NCBI RefSeq assembly: GCF_018070345.1
Contig: NZ_JAGPXX010000017.1
Location: 1-64,000 of the forward strand
Direction: 5' to 3'
DNA length: 64,000 bases
DNA from: Streptomyces sp. F63
Lineage (GTDB): Bacteria; Actinomycetota; Actinomycetes; Streptomycetales; Streptomycetaceae
The first letter of the stretch is position 1, and every line of letters starts with the position of its first letter. Positions 34,199 through 44,745 of the stretch are shown one piece after another. A program made the translations under genes and the position numbers. The notes beneath the pieces were generated by a model. That model was not told the origin of the DNA. It worked only from the letters and a program-made list of their open reading frames with translations, and searched no databases.

Positions 34199-34300
34199 CG
34201 GAAGCAGGGCGAGTACGCGCCGGCCCGGAAGATGGCCGCGGCCATCGTCACCTCGCAGGGCGAGGAGATCGCCCGGATGAAGGATCTCCTCGGCGGCTGA
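34199..34300 (+). pseudogene. DUF305 C-terminal remnant
   Basis: The frame ends ARKMAAAIVTSQGEEIARMKDLLGG, matching the last helix of DUF305 proteins (AxxIVxSQxxEIxxMKxLLG). The histidine-rich core of the family is missing upstream; the preceding 100 bases give only low-complexity translation. An ATG at 34097 opens this frame but has no ribosome binding site. It appears to be a leftover of a copper-stress-type DUF305 gene. Confidence 0.55.
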
Positions 34301-34506
34301 CGGCGGTTGACACCCGCCGGGCGGCGGCCCCGGGACGCGACCGCGGGTCCTCCCGGTGCCGCCGCCCGTGTGGCGGCGGGGCGGCGCCCTTGGGGCACGC
34401 CGCGGTATGTCTCCGCAGCCGGCGGCGGGGTTGGCGTCACGACGGAGCCAAAGACGACGTGTCCGGGCGAATGGGGACAGCCCGAAGGCCGGGAATACCC
34501 GGGGCT

Positions 34507-34535
34507 TTGAGCGCTGAAACCGGGCGGGTTAAGAT
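34507..34535 (+). promoter_or_regulatory. Housekeeping promoter for the NlpC/P60 gene
   Basis: TTGAGC (34507-34512), a 17-base spacer and TAAGAT (34530-34535) fit the sigma-70 consensus well. Transcription would start near 34542, giving a 130-base structured leader. The stretch 34301-34506 before it shows no gene. Confidence 0.6.
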
Positions 34536-34547
34536 CCGGCGTCGAAT

Positions 34548-34588
34548 CCTTCGTGTGGTCGGCCACCCAGTGGGGGTGGCGGCGAAGG
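34548..34588 (+). promoter_or_regulatory. Two-stem leader hairpin upstream of the NlpC/P60 gene
   Basis: CCTTCG (34548-34553) pairs with CGAAGG (34583-34588), and inside it GCCACCC (34562-34568) pairs with GGGTGGC (34574-34580). GTCGAATCC occurs before (34541-34549) and after (34593-34601) the structure. The gene class is often under a c-di-AMP riboswitch in Streptomyces, but the conserved core sequences of that switch were not found, so this may be a different leader. Confidence 0.4.
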
Positions 34589-34673
34589 CACCGTCGAATC
34601 CGCGGAGTTGCGCGGAGCCGGGAGCGGCCCCCACCTCCCGGCAGGCGGCCCGAGGAAGAAGGAGCTGCCCTCC

Positions 34674-35714
34674 GTGGCGTCCCACCGTCGTCCCAAGCAG
34701 CCCAACCAGCGCGCGTACGCGGCCGTTCTCGGCGTCACGGCCGCGGCTGTCGCCCTCTCCGCGAACTCGGCACAGGCCGACCCGGTGCCGGACGCCAACA
34801 AGAAGGGCGTCAAGGCGCAGGTCGACCGGCTCTACGAAGAGGCCACGCAGGCGACGGAGAAGTACAACGGGGCGAACGAGAAGGAGGAGAAGCTCCAGAA
34901 GGAGGTCGAGTCGCTGCAGGAGACGGTGGCCCGCGGCCAGGCCGAGCTCAACAAGCTGCGCAACGGCCTGGGTTCGATGGCCACGGCGCAGTACCGCAGC
35001 GGCGGCATCGACCCCTCGGTCCAGCTGCTCCTCGCCAGCGATCCGGACGGCTACCTGGAGAAGGCCTCCACGCTCGACCGGCTCAGCAGCCAGCAGCTCA
35101 CCACCCTCAGGAAGGCGCAGGAGAAGCAGCGCACGCTGCAGCAGCAGCGCGCCGAGGCGGCGGGCAAGCTGCAGGACCTGGAGGAGACCCGCACGGAGCT
35201 CCGGGACCGGAAGAAGGAGATCCAGGGCAAGCTGGCCCAGGCGCAGCGGCTCCTCAACAAGCTGACGGCCGAGGAGAAGGCCGCGATGGCCGCGGAGGAG
35301 GAGCGCGCGAACCGCACCAGCGCCCGCGCCGAGCTGGGCAACCAGTCCGCCGGCACCGGCCGCGCCGCGTCCGCCTTCGAGGCCGCCAAGAGCCGGGTCG
35401 GCATGCCGTATGTGTGGGGCGCCACCGGACCCAGCTCCTTCGACTGCTCGGGCCTGACCTCCTGGGCGTTCCAGCAGGCCGGGATCGCGATACCCCGGAC
35501 GTCCCAGGCCCAGGCCAGTGCCGGCACCCGTATCAACTCCCAGAGCCAGCTCCGGCCCGGCGATCTCGTCATCATGCGCAGCGACCTCAGCCACGTCGGT
35601 TTCTACGCCGGCAACGGCCAGATCCTCCACGCCCCCAAGCCCGGTGCCAGTGTGCGCTACGAGCCGATGAGCACCAGCGGCATGCCCTTCATGTGGGGCG
35701 TCCGCATCGGCTGA
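34674..35714 (+). CDS. Secreted NlpC/P60 peptidoglycan endopeptidase with coiled coil
   Basis: 346 residues, GTG start with AAGGAGCTG upstream. Signal peptide with ARG-type N-terminus (SHRRPKQPNQRAYAAVLGVT, AAAVALSANSAQA). Residues about 40-225 form long coiled coils (KVKAQVDRLYEEATQATEKY-like, RDRKKEIQGKLAQAQ). The C-terminal NlpC/P60 domain begins AFEAAKSRVGMPYVWGATGP; catalytic Cys is in SSFDCSGLTSWAF, His in DLSHVGFYAG and a third polar residue in ILHAPKPG. It cleaves peptide cross-links of the cell wall during growth and is of the RipA/PcsB type. Confidence 0.93.
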   Translation: MASHRRPKQPNQRAYAAVLGVTAAAVALSANSAQADPVPDANKKGVKAQVDRLYEEATQATEKYNGANEKEEKLQKEVESLQETVARGQAELNKLRNGLGSMATAQYRSGGIDPSVQLLLASDPDGYLEKASTLDRLSSQQLTTLRKAQEKQRTLQQQRAEAAGKLQDLEETRTELRDRKKEIQGKLAQAQRLLNKLTAEEKAAMAAEEERANRTSARAELGNQSAGTGRAASAFEAAKSRVGMPYVWGATGPSSFDCSGLTSWAFQQAGIAIPRTSQAQASAGTRINSQSQLRPGDLVIMRSDLSHVGFYAGNGQILHAPKPGASVRYEPMSTSGMPFMWGVRIG

Positions 35715-35822
35715 GCGGCGCGGGGGCGGCCCGGCGCCGCCCCCCTCCCATCCGCGGAACGGTACACCGCATCGGCCGCCCCCCGGTGGCCTCCCCGGCC
35801 GGAGCCCCGGGCAGACCCGACG

Positions 35823-35850
35823 AGCCCGCACCCGAGTGGTGCGGGCTTTT
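35823..35850 (+). terminator. Rho-independent terminator of the NlpC/P60 gene
   Basis: AGCCCGCACC (35823-35832) and GGTGCGGGCT (35838-35847) form a perfect 10-bp stem over a 5-base loop (CGAGT), followed by TTTT. It is the clearest intrinsic terminator in the window. Confidence 0.85.
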
Positions 35851-35897
35851 CCCTGTTCTGCGGCAGGTGATTAGTCCTCATTGCCGCTTTTGCGGCT

Positions 35898-35916
35898 ATG
35901 TGTTGACATGACACAT
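35898..35916. promoter_or_regulatory. Promoter element and inverted repeat upstream of the nuo operon
   Basis: ATGTGT-TGACATG-ACACAT is a perfect 6-bp-arm inverted repeat, and TTGACA (35903-35908) inside it is an ideal -35. No clear -10 follows at 17 bases. A small hairpin GCCGC-TTTT-GCGGC (35883-35896) precedes it. The arms resemble TGTG/CACA of Rex sites but with one base different spacing, so a redox regulator is only a guess. Confidence 0.45.
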
Positions 35917-35948
35917 GCGGGTACCGGTGTGTGACGGAGGAGGACGAC

Positions 35949-36299
35949 ATGGACGTATGGGAGCCGATGCTCCTGCTCCTGGGCCTGGCGGCCGGAGGGC
36001 TGCTGCTGGTCCGGGGCGTGGGGCTGTGGCTGGCGGCGGACCGGGAGCCGCTGGAGGCGGAGCCGTTCGGTGGCGGGCTGCCCCCGGGGGAACACGCCTT
36101 CTCCCGGTTCCATGTGCGCTGGTACCCCATCACGATGATCTTCCTGGCCTTCGACATGGAGATGCTCTTCATGTACCCCTGGGTCCGGGTCGTCTCCGAG
36201 AAGGGCCCGAGTGCCGTGGCCGAGATGTTCCTCTTCCTCGGCGTCCTCTTCGCGGGCGTGGTGTACGCCCGGCGGGAGGGGGCCTTCCGGTGGACCTGA
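35949..36299 (+). CDS. nuoA: NADH-quinone oxidoreductase subunit A (second nuo operon)
   Basis: 116 residues, three membrane helices. Start ATG 35949 after GGAGGAGG. The conserved loop and TM2: EPFGGGLPPGEHAFSRFHVR, then WYPITMIFLAFDMEMLFMYPW, match NuoA (normally EC-G near the loop; the usual Cys is replaced by GGGLP here). Part of the membrane arm of complex I near the quinone site. First gene of an operon with overlapping genes to nuoN. Confidence 0.85.
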   Translation: MDVWEPMLLLLGLAAGGLLLVRGVGLWLAADREPLEAEPFGGGLPPGEHAFSRFHVRWYPITMIFLAFDMEMLFMYPWVRVVSEKGPSAVAEMFLFLGVLFAGVVYARREGAFRWT

Positions 36300-37723
36300 G
36301 GGACCGCCTCCGGCGGGCCGCGCTCAGCCGTCCGGGCGTCATGCTGGTCGCCCTGCCGGGGGCCGCCCGCGTCCGGCTGGCGCTCGAAGCCGAACTGCGG
36401 CGCCGGGGCTGGCCGCGGGCCGAGGGCCCCGCCGCCGCGGACCTGCTCGTCGTCGCCGGGGAACGGGATCCGCTCGGTGAGGACTCCTGGCTCGACGAGA
36501 TCTGGCGGGGGGTGCCGAAACCGGCGGTCCGGCTGGCGGTGCGTCACCCCGGGGACACGGCGGCGGCACTGGACACCGGACACCGGCTGCTGCGGGAGGA
36601 CGTACGCACCCGGCACGACCTCGCACCGGCGGTGCCCACGCCCGGCGCCGGCGGGTCCCCGGGGCGGGACGAGGCGGCCGGTGAGGAGGGCCCCGGCGAA
36701 CGGCCGGAGGACGGCGCGGGTGATGACCACGGCGGTCACCGCGCCGGAACGGGGGACGAGGGCCACCACGGCGGTCACGACGGCGACCACGGGGACTCCG
36801 CCGGTCCGGGCGGTGAGCAGGAGGGCGGTCACGGCGGCGACGGCGAGCACGGCGGTCACGGCGGCGACGGCGACGAGCACGGCGGTCACGGCGGCGGCCA
36901 CGGGGACCACTCCTCGCACGAGATGTCCGGACCCGGGGGCCTCCCGATGGCCGACCGGGCGCAGGACCGGGACGGCCTCACGCTCGACCGGCTGCACCTG
37001 CCCCTCGGCCCCGTGCTGCCCGACTGGCCCGCCGGGCTCATCCTGCGGGTGGCCCTGCAGGGCGACGTCGTGCAGCGGGCCGAGACGGACCACGTACCCG
37101 TGCGCCGCCCGGAGGCCGACCCGTTCTGGGACGAGCCGTGGCTGCGGGCCGCCCGGGGGGAGTCCGTCCCCCGGTCCGCGGCCGCCCGCCGCCGCTGCGC
37201 CGCCCATCTGGACAGCCTCGGCCGCTTCCTCGCCGTCGCCGGCTGGGACGACCCGGCCGGCCGCGCCCGCCGGCTGCGGGACGGCGCCCTCGCCACGGGG
37301 CCGGGGGACCGGCTGCGCGAGGACATCGTCTCCCTGGCCCGCCGGGTGGCGCGGTCGCGTGCGCTGCGGCTGCTGACCACCGGGCTCGGCCCGCTGCCCG
37401 CCGCGGAGGCCCGGGCCGCCGGGGTGTCCGGGCCGGCGCGCACCGCCGGCGGGGACGCCTACGACCGCCTGCTGGTGTGGCTGGACGAACTCGGCCGTGC
37501 CGCCGGGGAGTTCGGCGACGAACGACCCCTGGCACGGGACGACCGTACGGGCCCGCGCGGCACCCTCGACGGTGCCGCGCCCCCGTCGCAGGGGTTGCTG
37601 GACGTCCTCCCCGGGTTGCTGAGCGGGGCCGAGTTCGCCGGCGCGCGGATCGTCGTCGCCAGTCTCGACCCGGACCTCGACGAGCTCACGGCAGTCGACC
37701 GGCGGGAGGCCGCCGGTGTCTGA
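36290..37723 (+). CDS. NuoB/NuoD-like fusion with histidine-rich linker
   Basis: 477 residues, GTG start behind GGGAGGGGG, overlapping the nuoA stop by ten bases. Residues 1-110 contain AADLLVVAGERDPLGEDSWL, DEIWRGVPKPAVRLAV, which resembles the ADLxIVAG...MPxPKWVI section of NuoB but has no cysteines. Residues 147-210 hold 14 histidines (GGHGGDGDEHGGHGGGHGDH). From about 230 (LHLPLGPVLPDWPAGLILRV, ALQGDVVQRAE) it resembles the NuoD N-terminus, but the quinone-site GPQHPSTHG motif is gone. Only one cysteine near residue 303. It is not an electron carrier; it may be a metal-binding adaptor. Assignment is by context and motif; moderately sure. Confidence 0.65.
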   Translation: MDLRDRLRRAALSRPGVMLVALPGAARVRLALEAELRRRGWPRAEGPAAADLLVVAGERDPLGEDSWLDEIWRGVPKPAVRLAVRHPGDTAAALDTGHRLLREDVRTRHDLAPAVPTPGAGGSPGRDEAAGEEGPGERPEDGAGDDHGGHRAGTGDEGHHGGHDGDHGDSAGPGGEQEGGHGGDGEHGGHGGDGDEHGGHGGGHGDHSSHEMSGPGGLPMADRAQDRDGLTLDRLHLPLGPVLPDWPAGLILRVALQGDVVQRAETDHVPVRRPEADPFWDEPWLRAARGESVPRSAAARRRCAAHLDSLGRFLAVAGWDDPAGRARRLRDGALATGPGDRLREDIVSLARRVARSRALRLLTTGLGPLPAAEARAAGVSGPARTAGGDAYDRLLVWLDELGRAAGEFGDERPLARDDRTGPRGTLDGAAPPSQGLLDVLPGLLSGAEFAGARIVVASLDPDLDELTAVDRREAAGV

Positions 37724-38660
37724 GACCGCACCGCTCTGGGCGGCCGCCGTGCTGCCGTTCGCACTGCTCGCCCTGGCCGCCGTCACCGCCGGGTGCGGAG
37801 CGGCCGTGTCCGCGGCGGCCGAGCGGGGCCCGGCGGGCTCCGTCCGCGAACTGGCGAGCCGGGCGTCCGCACCGCTGCGGGAGGCCCTGCGGCTCCTGGT
37901 GCAGCAGCCGCGGACCACCACCGCTGCGGACCGTGCGCTCCGCCGGGCCGGGGTGGCGCTGGTCCCGGCCGCCGCCGTACTGGCGGGCGCGGTGCTGCCC
38001 CTGGGATTCCGGTCCGTCACCGATCCGGCCGTGGGCATCGTCTGGTTCAACGCCATGGAGGTGCTCGCCTGGGCGGCCGTATGGCTCACCGGCTGGGCGC
38101 CCAACTCGGCGCTGCCGCTGATCGGCGGCTACCGCTTCCTCGCCCAGGGACTGGCCTACGAGCTGCCGCACATGCTGGCGATCACCACCGCGGCGCTGGG
38201 AGCGGAGTCGCTGCGGGTCGGCGAGGTGGTCGCGCGGCAGGAGGGCCTGTGGTTCGCACTCTGGATGCCGGCGGCCTTCGCCGTCTATCTGCTGAGCGCC
38301 GCGGCCATGGCCTTCTGGGGGCCCTTCGGCCATCCGCTGGGCCGGGACGCGGCGGGCGGTGCCGCGGCCGAACTCGGCGGCCCCGCACGGCTGGTCCTCC
38401 TCGGCGGGCGGTGGATGCTCCTGGTCGTGACGGCCGCCTTCGCCGTGCCGCTGTTCCTCGGCGGCGGCCACGGCCCGCTGCTGCCCGGCTGGTTCTGGAC
38501 GCTGCTCAAGACGGCGGCCGTGCTGGCCGTGCTGCTCGCCGCCCGGCGCGCCCTGCCGGCCGTCCGCATGGAGCGGTACACGGAGCTCTCCTGGACGGTG
38601 CTGGTCCCGCTGACCCTGCTCCAGGCCCTGGCCGTCGCCGTCCTCGTCCTGAACCGATGA
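37716..38660 (+). CDS. nuoH: NADH-quinone oxidoreductase subunit H
   Basis: 314 residues, GTG start overlapping the previous stop by eight bases, GGGAGG upstream. Multiple membrane helices; FNAMEVLAWAAVWLTGWAPN, LIGGYRFLAQGLAYELPHML and the later FWGPFGHP and PAVRMERYTELSWTVLVPLTL are NuoH-like. In complex I this subunit forms the quinone chamber entrance. Sequence is a divergent version, as expected in the second actinomycete operon. Confidence 0.85.
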   Translation: MSETAPLWAAAVLPFALLALAAVTAGCGAAVSAAAERGPAGSVRELASRASAPLREALRLLVQQPRTTTAADRALRRAGVALVPAAAVLAGAVLPLGFRSVTDPAVGIVWFNAMEVLAWAAVWLTGWAPNSALPLIGGYRFLAQGLAYELPHMLAITTAALGAESLRVGEVVARQEGLWFALWMPAAFAVYLLSAAAMAFWGPFGHPLGRDAAGGAAAELGGPARLVLLGGRWMLLVVTAAFAVPLFLGGGHGPLLPGWFWTLLKTAAVLAVLLAARRALPAVRMERYTELSWTVLVPLTLLQALAVAVLVLNR

Positions 38661-38678
38661 AGGGAGCGGCAACCACCG

Positions 38679-39242
38679 ATGCCCGATGACGCGCTGTTCT
38701 GGGTGCTGGCCGTGCTCGCGGCCGGCAGCGGGATCATGGTGTTCCGCTTCGACTCCATGGCCCGGGCCACCTATGCCCTGCTCACCTCGCTGCTCTGCGC
38801 GGGCGGCGTGGTGATGCTGCTCGGACTGGACTACCTGGGGGTGGTCATCCTGCTGATGATGACCATCGAGATGGCCCTCATGGCCGTCTTCATGGTGATG
38901 TACATGATGAACCCGGCGGGGCTGATGCCCATGTCGATGCTGCACAACACCAAGGGCGCGGCCGTCCTCTGCGGAACCGTCTTCGCCGCACTGGCCGCGG
39001 GCATCCTCCTCACCCCCTGGCCGGACCGGCGGGGCGAACCCCCCGCCGATCCCACCCACGACCTGGGCATGTCGCTGATGGGGCCGCACATGCTCACCAT
39101 GATGACCCTGGGCATGGCCCTGTTCGCCACCATCGTCGGCACCGTTGTCCTGGCCACCCGCCGCGGCCGCTACGACCGCTTCGGGGACGATCCGAGGGCC
39201 CGCCGGCCCGGCGACCCGGTGCCGGGGGGTGCCCGGCGGTGA
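38679..39242 (+). CDS. nuoJ: NADH-quinone oxidoreductase subunit J
   Basis: 187 residues, ATG with AGGGAGCGG upstream. Five hydrophobic segments; ARATYALLTSLLCAGGVVML, LGLDYLGVVILLMMTIEMAL (NuoJ core helix with Tyr and Glu) and FATIVGTVVLATRR. Its stop overlaps the nuoK start (GTGA). The central part is methionine-rich (MAVFMVMYMMNPAGLMPMSM), unusual and possibly a copper or structural trait. Confidence 0.87.
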   Translation: MPDDALFWVLAVLAAGSGIMVFRFDSMARATYALLTSLLCAGGVVMLLGLDYLGVVILLMMTIEMALMAVFMVMYMMNPAGLMPMSMLHNTKGAAVLCGTVFAALAAGILLTPWPDRRGEPPADPTHDLGMSLMGPHMLTMMTLGMALFATIVGTVVLATRRGRYDRFGDDPRARRPGDPVPGGARR

Positions 39243-39544
39243 CCCTGGAAACCCTGCTGCTGCTCGCCGCCGCGCTGTTCAGCACCGGCCTGTTCGGCGC
39301 ACTCACCCAGCAGTCGGTCGTGATGCTGATGATGGGGCTCGAACTCATGCTGGGCGGGCTGATCGTCGCCGCCGCGGCCGTCTGGCACCACATCGCGCCC
39401 GCGACCGCCGACGGCCAGGTGCTCATCGTGCTGGCCGTCACCGTGATGGCCGTGGAGATGGCCGTCGGATTCGCGGTGGTCACCGCCCTGTTCCGGGCCC
39501 AGGAGATCGACATGACGGACATGGCCGCGGAGCTGAAGGAGTGA
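39239..39544 (+). CDS. nuoK: NADH-quinone oxidoreductase subunit K
   Basis: 101 residues, three helices, GTG start overlapping nuoJ. LFGALTQQSVVMLMMGLELM contains the conserved TM2 Glu, and VLAVTVMAVEMAVGFAVV the TM3 Glu, both part of the proton path. Normal size for NuoK. Confidence 0.92.
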   Translation: MTLETLLLLAAALFSTGLFGALTQQSVVMLMMGLELMLGGLIVAAAAVWHHIAPATADGQVLIVLAVTVMAVEMAVGFAVVTALFRAQEIDMTDMAAELKE

Positions 39545-41522
39545 GCGGGCTGCTGTGGGCCCTCATCGCCCTGCCGCTCGTCTCGGGCGCGGTCCTCGCC
39601 GTCCTGGGGCGCCGGGCCGACCGGGCGGCGCCCGGAACGGCCGTCGCCGTGGCGGCCGCCGTCCTGGGACTGGCCTGTGCCGCCGCCGTCACCCGGCCGG
39701 ACGCCGCGGCGCCGCTGCTGGAGGGGCTCCCCGTGCGGCTGTCGGCGGACGGGCTGTCCGGCCCGGTGGCCGTGGCCACCGCGGCGGTCACCCTGGCCGT
39801 CCTCGTCTTCAGCACCCGGGGCAACGGACCCGGTGCGGCGCGGGCCCGCTTCTCCGGGCTGATGCTGCTCTTCTCCGGCGCGATGCTCACCACCGTCACG
39901 GCCGACACCCTGCCCGTGCTGCTCATGGCCTGGGAGCTGATGGGAGCCGCCTCCTGGGCTCTCATCGGCTACTGGTGGCGGGAACCGGAGCGGGTGCGGG
40001 CCGCCGGCACCGCTTTTCTCACCACCCGCGCCGCCGACCTCGGCCTCTACGTCGCCGCGGGCGCCGCGCTCGCCGGGGGCGGGGCCGCCGGGCTGGGCCT
40101 GGACGAACTGGCCGGCACCGACGGCCCCTGGCTGTCCGTCGTCACCGCGGGCGTCATCGTCGCGGCCTTCGGCAAGTCGGCCCAACTGCCGTTCAGCTTC
40201 TGGCTCTCCCGGGCCATGGAGGGCCCGAGCCCGGTCTCCGCGCTGCTGCACTCGGCGACCATGGCCGCCGCCGGAGCCTATCTGCTGCTGCGGACGGAAC
40301 CGCTGCTGGCGGCCTCCGGCTGGGGCGGGCCGGCGGTGGCCTGGGCCGGTGCCGTCACCGCCGTTGTGCTGGGTCTGGTCGCGGTGGCCCAGACCGACCT
40401 CAAGCAGCTGCTCGCCGCCTCCACCTGCGCCCAGACCGGGTTCATGGTGCTCGCGGCCGGCACCGGAGGAGTCACCGGGGGAACGCTGCAGTTCCTCGGC
40501 CACGCCGCGGCCAAGAGCCTGGCCTTCCTCGTGGCGGGCGCCTGGCTGACACTGCTCGGCACCAAGGCGCTGCCCGGACTGCGCGGCGCCGCCCGCCGCC
40601 ACCGCATGGCCGGGATCACCTTCACGGTCGCCGCGCTGACCCTGGCCGGCTGGCCGCCCCTGGTGCTCTGGGGGGCCAAGGACCTGCTGCTGGCCTCGGC
40701 CCTGGAGCACGGCGCGGCGCTGTACGCGACCGGGCTCGCGGCCGCCGTCGTCGCCGCCGTCTACAGCGTCAAGGCCCTCTGGTTCGTCTGGCGGCCCGCG
40801 CCCGGCGCCCCCGCCGGCGGCGCGGCCCCCGACGGTGGTGCGGCCCGCGGCGGCGGCCCGGCGCTGCCCGCCCCGGCTTCCTGGTCCCTGGCCGGGCTGG
40901 CGCTCGCCTGCGCCGCCCTCGCCGTTCTCGCCTTCGAGCCGGCCCGGCAGGCATTCGCGCGGCTCCTCGGAGCCACGGGCGAACCGGCCCCGCACGGCTG
41001 GGAGATGCTGCTGTCGGCGGCCCTCGCCCTCGCCACCTCTGCCGCCGTGTGGCGGGGGGCGGCCCGGCCGGTGCCGCTGCCGCCCGCCGTCACCGCCTGC
41101 TGGGGCGACTGGCTGCGGCTGGAGCCCCTGGCCCGGCTGCTCCTGGTCCGTCCGGTGCTGCGGCTCGCCGGGGCACTGGCCGTCTTCGACGACCGCGTCC
41201 TCGGCCGGGCCGTCCGCGCGGCGGGACGCGGAGCCCTGCGCGGCGCCGGGGCCGTGGCCGTCCTCGACGCCCGGGGCCCGGACCGGGCCGCCGGCGCCGC
41301 GGCCCGCTCGGCGCTGCGGCTCGCGCACGCCACCGAGCGGCCGGACCGCGGCGCCGGGCGGGAGGAGTGGCTCGACGGCCTCGTCCGCGGGGTCACCGCC
41401 GGGGCCCGGGCCCTGGGGCGGCTGGCGCGCCGCCCGCAGACCGGGCAGCTGCACCAGTACCTCGCCCAGGCCGTCGCGGCCTTCGCCGTCCTCGCTCTCG
41501 CCCTCGTCCTCGTCGCTGTGAG

Positions 41523-41526
<4 letters not shown>
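39541..41526 (+). CDS. nuoL: NADH-quinone oxidoreductase subunit L (proton channel)
   Basis: 661 residues, Mrp antiporter-like. GTG 39541 abuts a GAAGGA site, so the exact start is uncertain. Conserved: LPVLLMAWELMGAASWALIGYWW (TM5 Glu), VAAFGKSAQLPFSFWLSRAMEGPSPVSALLHSATM (TM7-8 Lys and His), VAVAQTDLKQLLAASTCAQTGFM, and a C-terminal segment ending LHQYLAQAVAAFAVLALAL. A region about 420-480 is a Gly/Ala-rich loop. It is part of the membrane arm and stops on the nuoM start. Confidence 0.93.
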
Positions 41527-43039
<1,513 letters not shown>

Positions 43040-43043
<4 letters not shown>

Positions 43044-44500
43044 CCCCGATGGAACGGAGCCTCGTCGAGCTGATCCCGGAGGCGCTGCTCGCGGCCGGGG
43101 CCGTCCTCGGGCTGCTGCTGGGCTCGTGGCTGCCGCGCCGCCGCCAGTGGCTGGTGGGGCTCGTGGCCTGCGCGGTGTGCGGAGCGGGCACCGTGGCGGC
43201 GGCGGTTCTCGCCACCGGTCCGCCCGCCACCGCCTTCAGCGGCTCCTTCGCGGCCGACCCCGTCACGGCCACCGCGCGGATCGTGATCCTCGGCTCCACG
43301 CTGCTGGTGGCACTGCTGGGGCTCGGCCCCCTGCACGGGCACCCGCGGCAGTCGGAGTTCTTCGTCCTGCTGCAACTCGCCGCGCTGGGCGCCCTGATGC
43401 TCGCCGGGGCGCAGGACCTGCTGCTCCTCGCCGCCGCCTACCTGCTGGCGAGCGTCCCCTCCTACGTCCTCGCGGGCTTCCGGAAGGACGGGCCGGGCAC
43501 CGAGGCCGCCCTGAAGTACTACGTGGTCGGCGCACTGCTCGGGCTGCTGATGCTGGCCGGGATCACCCTGCTGTACGCGGCGGGGCGCGGCTCCGCCTAC
43601 CCCCTGCTGCGGACGGAGCTCCCGGGCGCCCCCGCGGGGCTGACGGCGGCCGGGACGGTGCTGCTGCTGGCCGGAATGGCGTTCAAGGCCGCCGCGGTCC
43701 CCGGGCACTACTGGCTGCCGGACGCGGTGCAGGGCAGCACGGCACCGGTCGGCGCCTTCCTCACCACGGTCCCCAAGATCGGCGCGCTGGCGGCGCTGTA
43801 CCGGCTGGCGGCCGTACCGTTCGCCGGGACGTCCGCCGGCTGGCCCGAACTGGTGGCCGTGCTCTCCGCGGCCTCGATGACCCTCGGCAATCTGGCCGCG
43901 TTCTTCCAGCGGGACGTGCGGCGGCTGCTCGCCTACTCGGCGATCAGCCAGGTCGGCTATCTGCTGATGCCGGTCGCCGTCGCGGGGCGCGACTCCCTCG
44001 CGCAGCCGGCGCTGCTGTTCTACCTCGCCGCCTACGCGCTGACGAACCTCGGCGCCTTCGCCGTCGTCTGCGCCCTCCCCGCGCTCCGCACCCTCGACGG
44101 CTACCGCGGCCTGGCCCGGCACCGGCCCGGCCTCGCCATCTCCCTCACCGTCTGCCTGCTGGGCCTGCTGGGCACCCCGCCCACCGCCGTCTTCCTGGGC
44201 AAGCTGGAGGTCTTCGGCGCGGCGCTGGACGGCGGCCTCGGCTGGCTGATGGTCCTGGCCGCCGTCAACACCCTCGCCTCACTCTTCTACTACCTGCGGT
44301 GGATCGCCCCCGTGTTCGCCGTCGCGCCGCCCTCCGGCGGTGGGGACGGGACGCCCGGCGGCCGGGCCGGAGCCTTCGCCCCCGGCGAGCGGACCGCCCC
44401 CGCCGCGGCGGTCGCGGGGGTGGCGGCCACTCTCTCCGTCCTCCTCGGCCTGGCGGCCGGCCCGGTGCTCGCCGTCCTGGACGGTCCGCTCGCCGGGTGA
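43040..44500 (+). CDS. nuoN: NADH-quinone oxidoreductase subunit N (proton channel)
   Basis: 486 residues. VPSYVLAGFRKDGPGTEAAL, KYYVVGALLGLLMLAGITLL, AGMAFKAAAVPGHYWLPDAV and RDVRRLLAYSAISQVGYLLM are the NuoN core. The usual Glu in the TM5 position of NuoL/M is an Ala-Ser pair here (LLASVPSYVL). Last gene of the operon; peripheral-arm genes C, E, F, G and I are absent from the operon. Confidence 0.9.
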
Positions 44501-44606
44501 GACCGTCCCGGGCGCCGGGAGCGGCCGGGCGGGCCGGACCGCGCTCCGCCGCCGGACGGGGCACCCGCGGCGGTGGCGCCGCCGTGCACGCCGGCCTCCC
44601 GGGCGC

Positions 44607-44630
44607 GGCCCGCCGGGTACCCGGCGGGCC
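44607..44630. terminator. 24-bp perfect palindrome after nuoN
   Basis: GGCCCGCCGGGT (44607-44618) is followed directly by its exact reverse complement (44619-44630). It lies 106 bases beyond the nuoN stop, with no T-run, and may terminate the operon. Confidence 0.5.
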
Positions 44631-44662
44631 ACCGGGTTCACCGGGCGGCCGAAATGGGTGTG

Positions 44663-44692
44663 TTGACGCCGGAACGGGCCCGTTCCTACGGT
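44663..44692 (+). promoter_or_regulatory. P450 promoter with 16-bp palindrome in the spacer
   Basis: TTGACG (44663-44668) and TACGGT (44687-44692) are 18 bases apart. The spacer contains the perfect palindrome GGAACGGGCCCGTTCC (44671-44686). A protein bound there would cover both promoter elements, so the operon is probably repressed by a regulator not encoded next door. Confidence 0.55.
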
Positions 44693-44745
44693 CCTATCGG
44701 GCGCGGCCGGCCGTCCCGGGCGCCGGAGCCGGAAAGGGGACCGAC

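Noticed and set aside
34536..34673. c-di-AMP (ydaO) riboswitch ahead of the NlpC/P60 gene
   Set aside because: The conserved core stretches I know for this switch are not visible; only a generic hairpin is present.
36290..37723. Calling this gene nuoB or nuoD outright
   Set aside because: Iron-sulfur cysteines and quinone-site residues are absent, and the match is only to short stretches; it is listed as a degenerate fusion instead.
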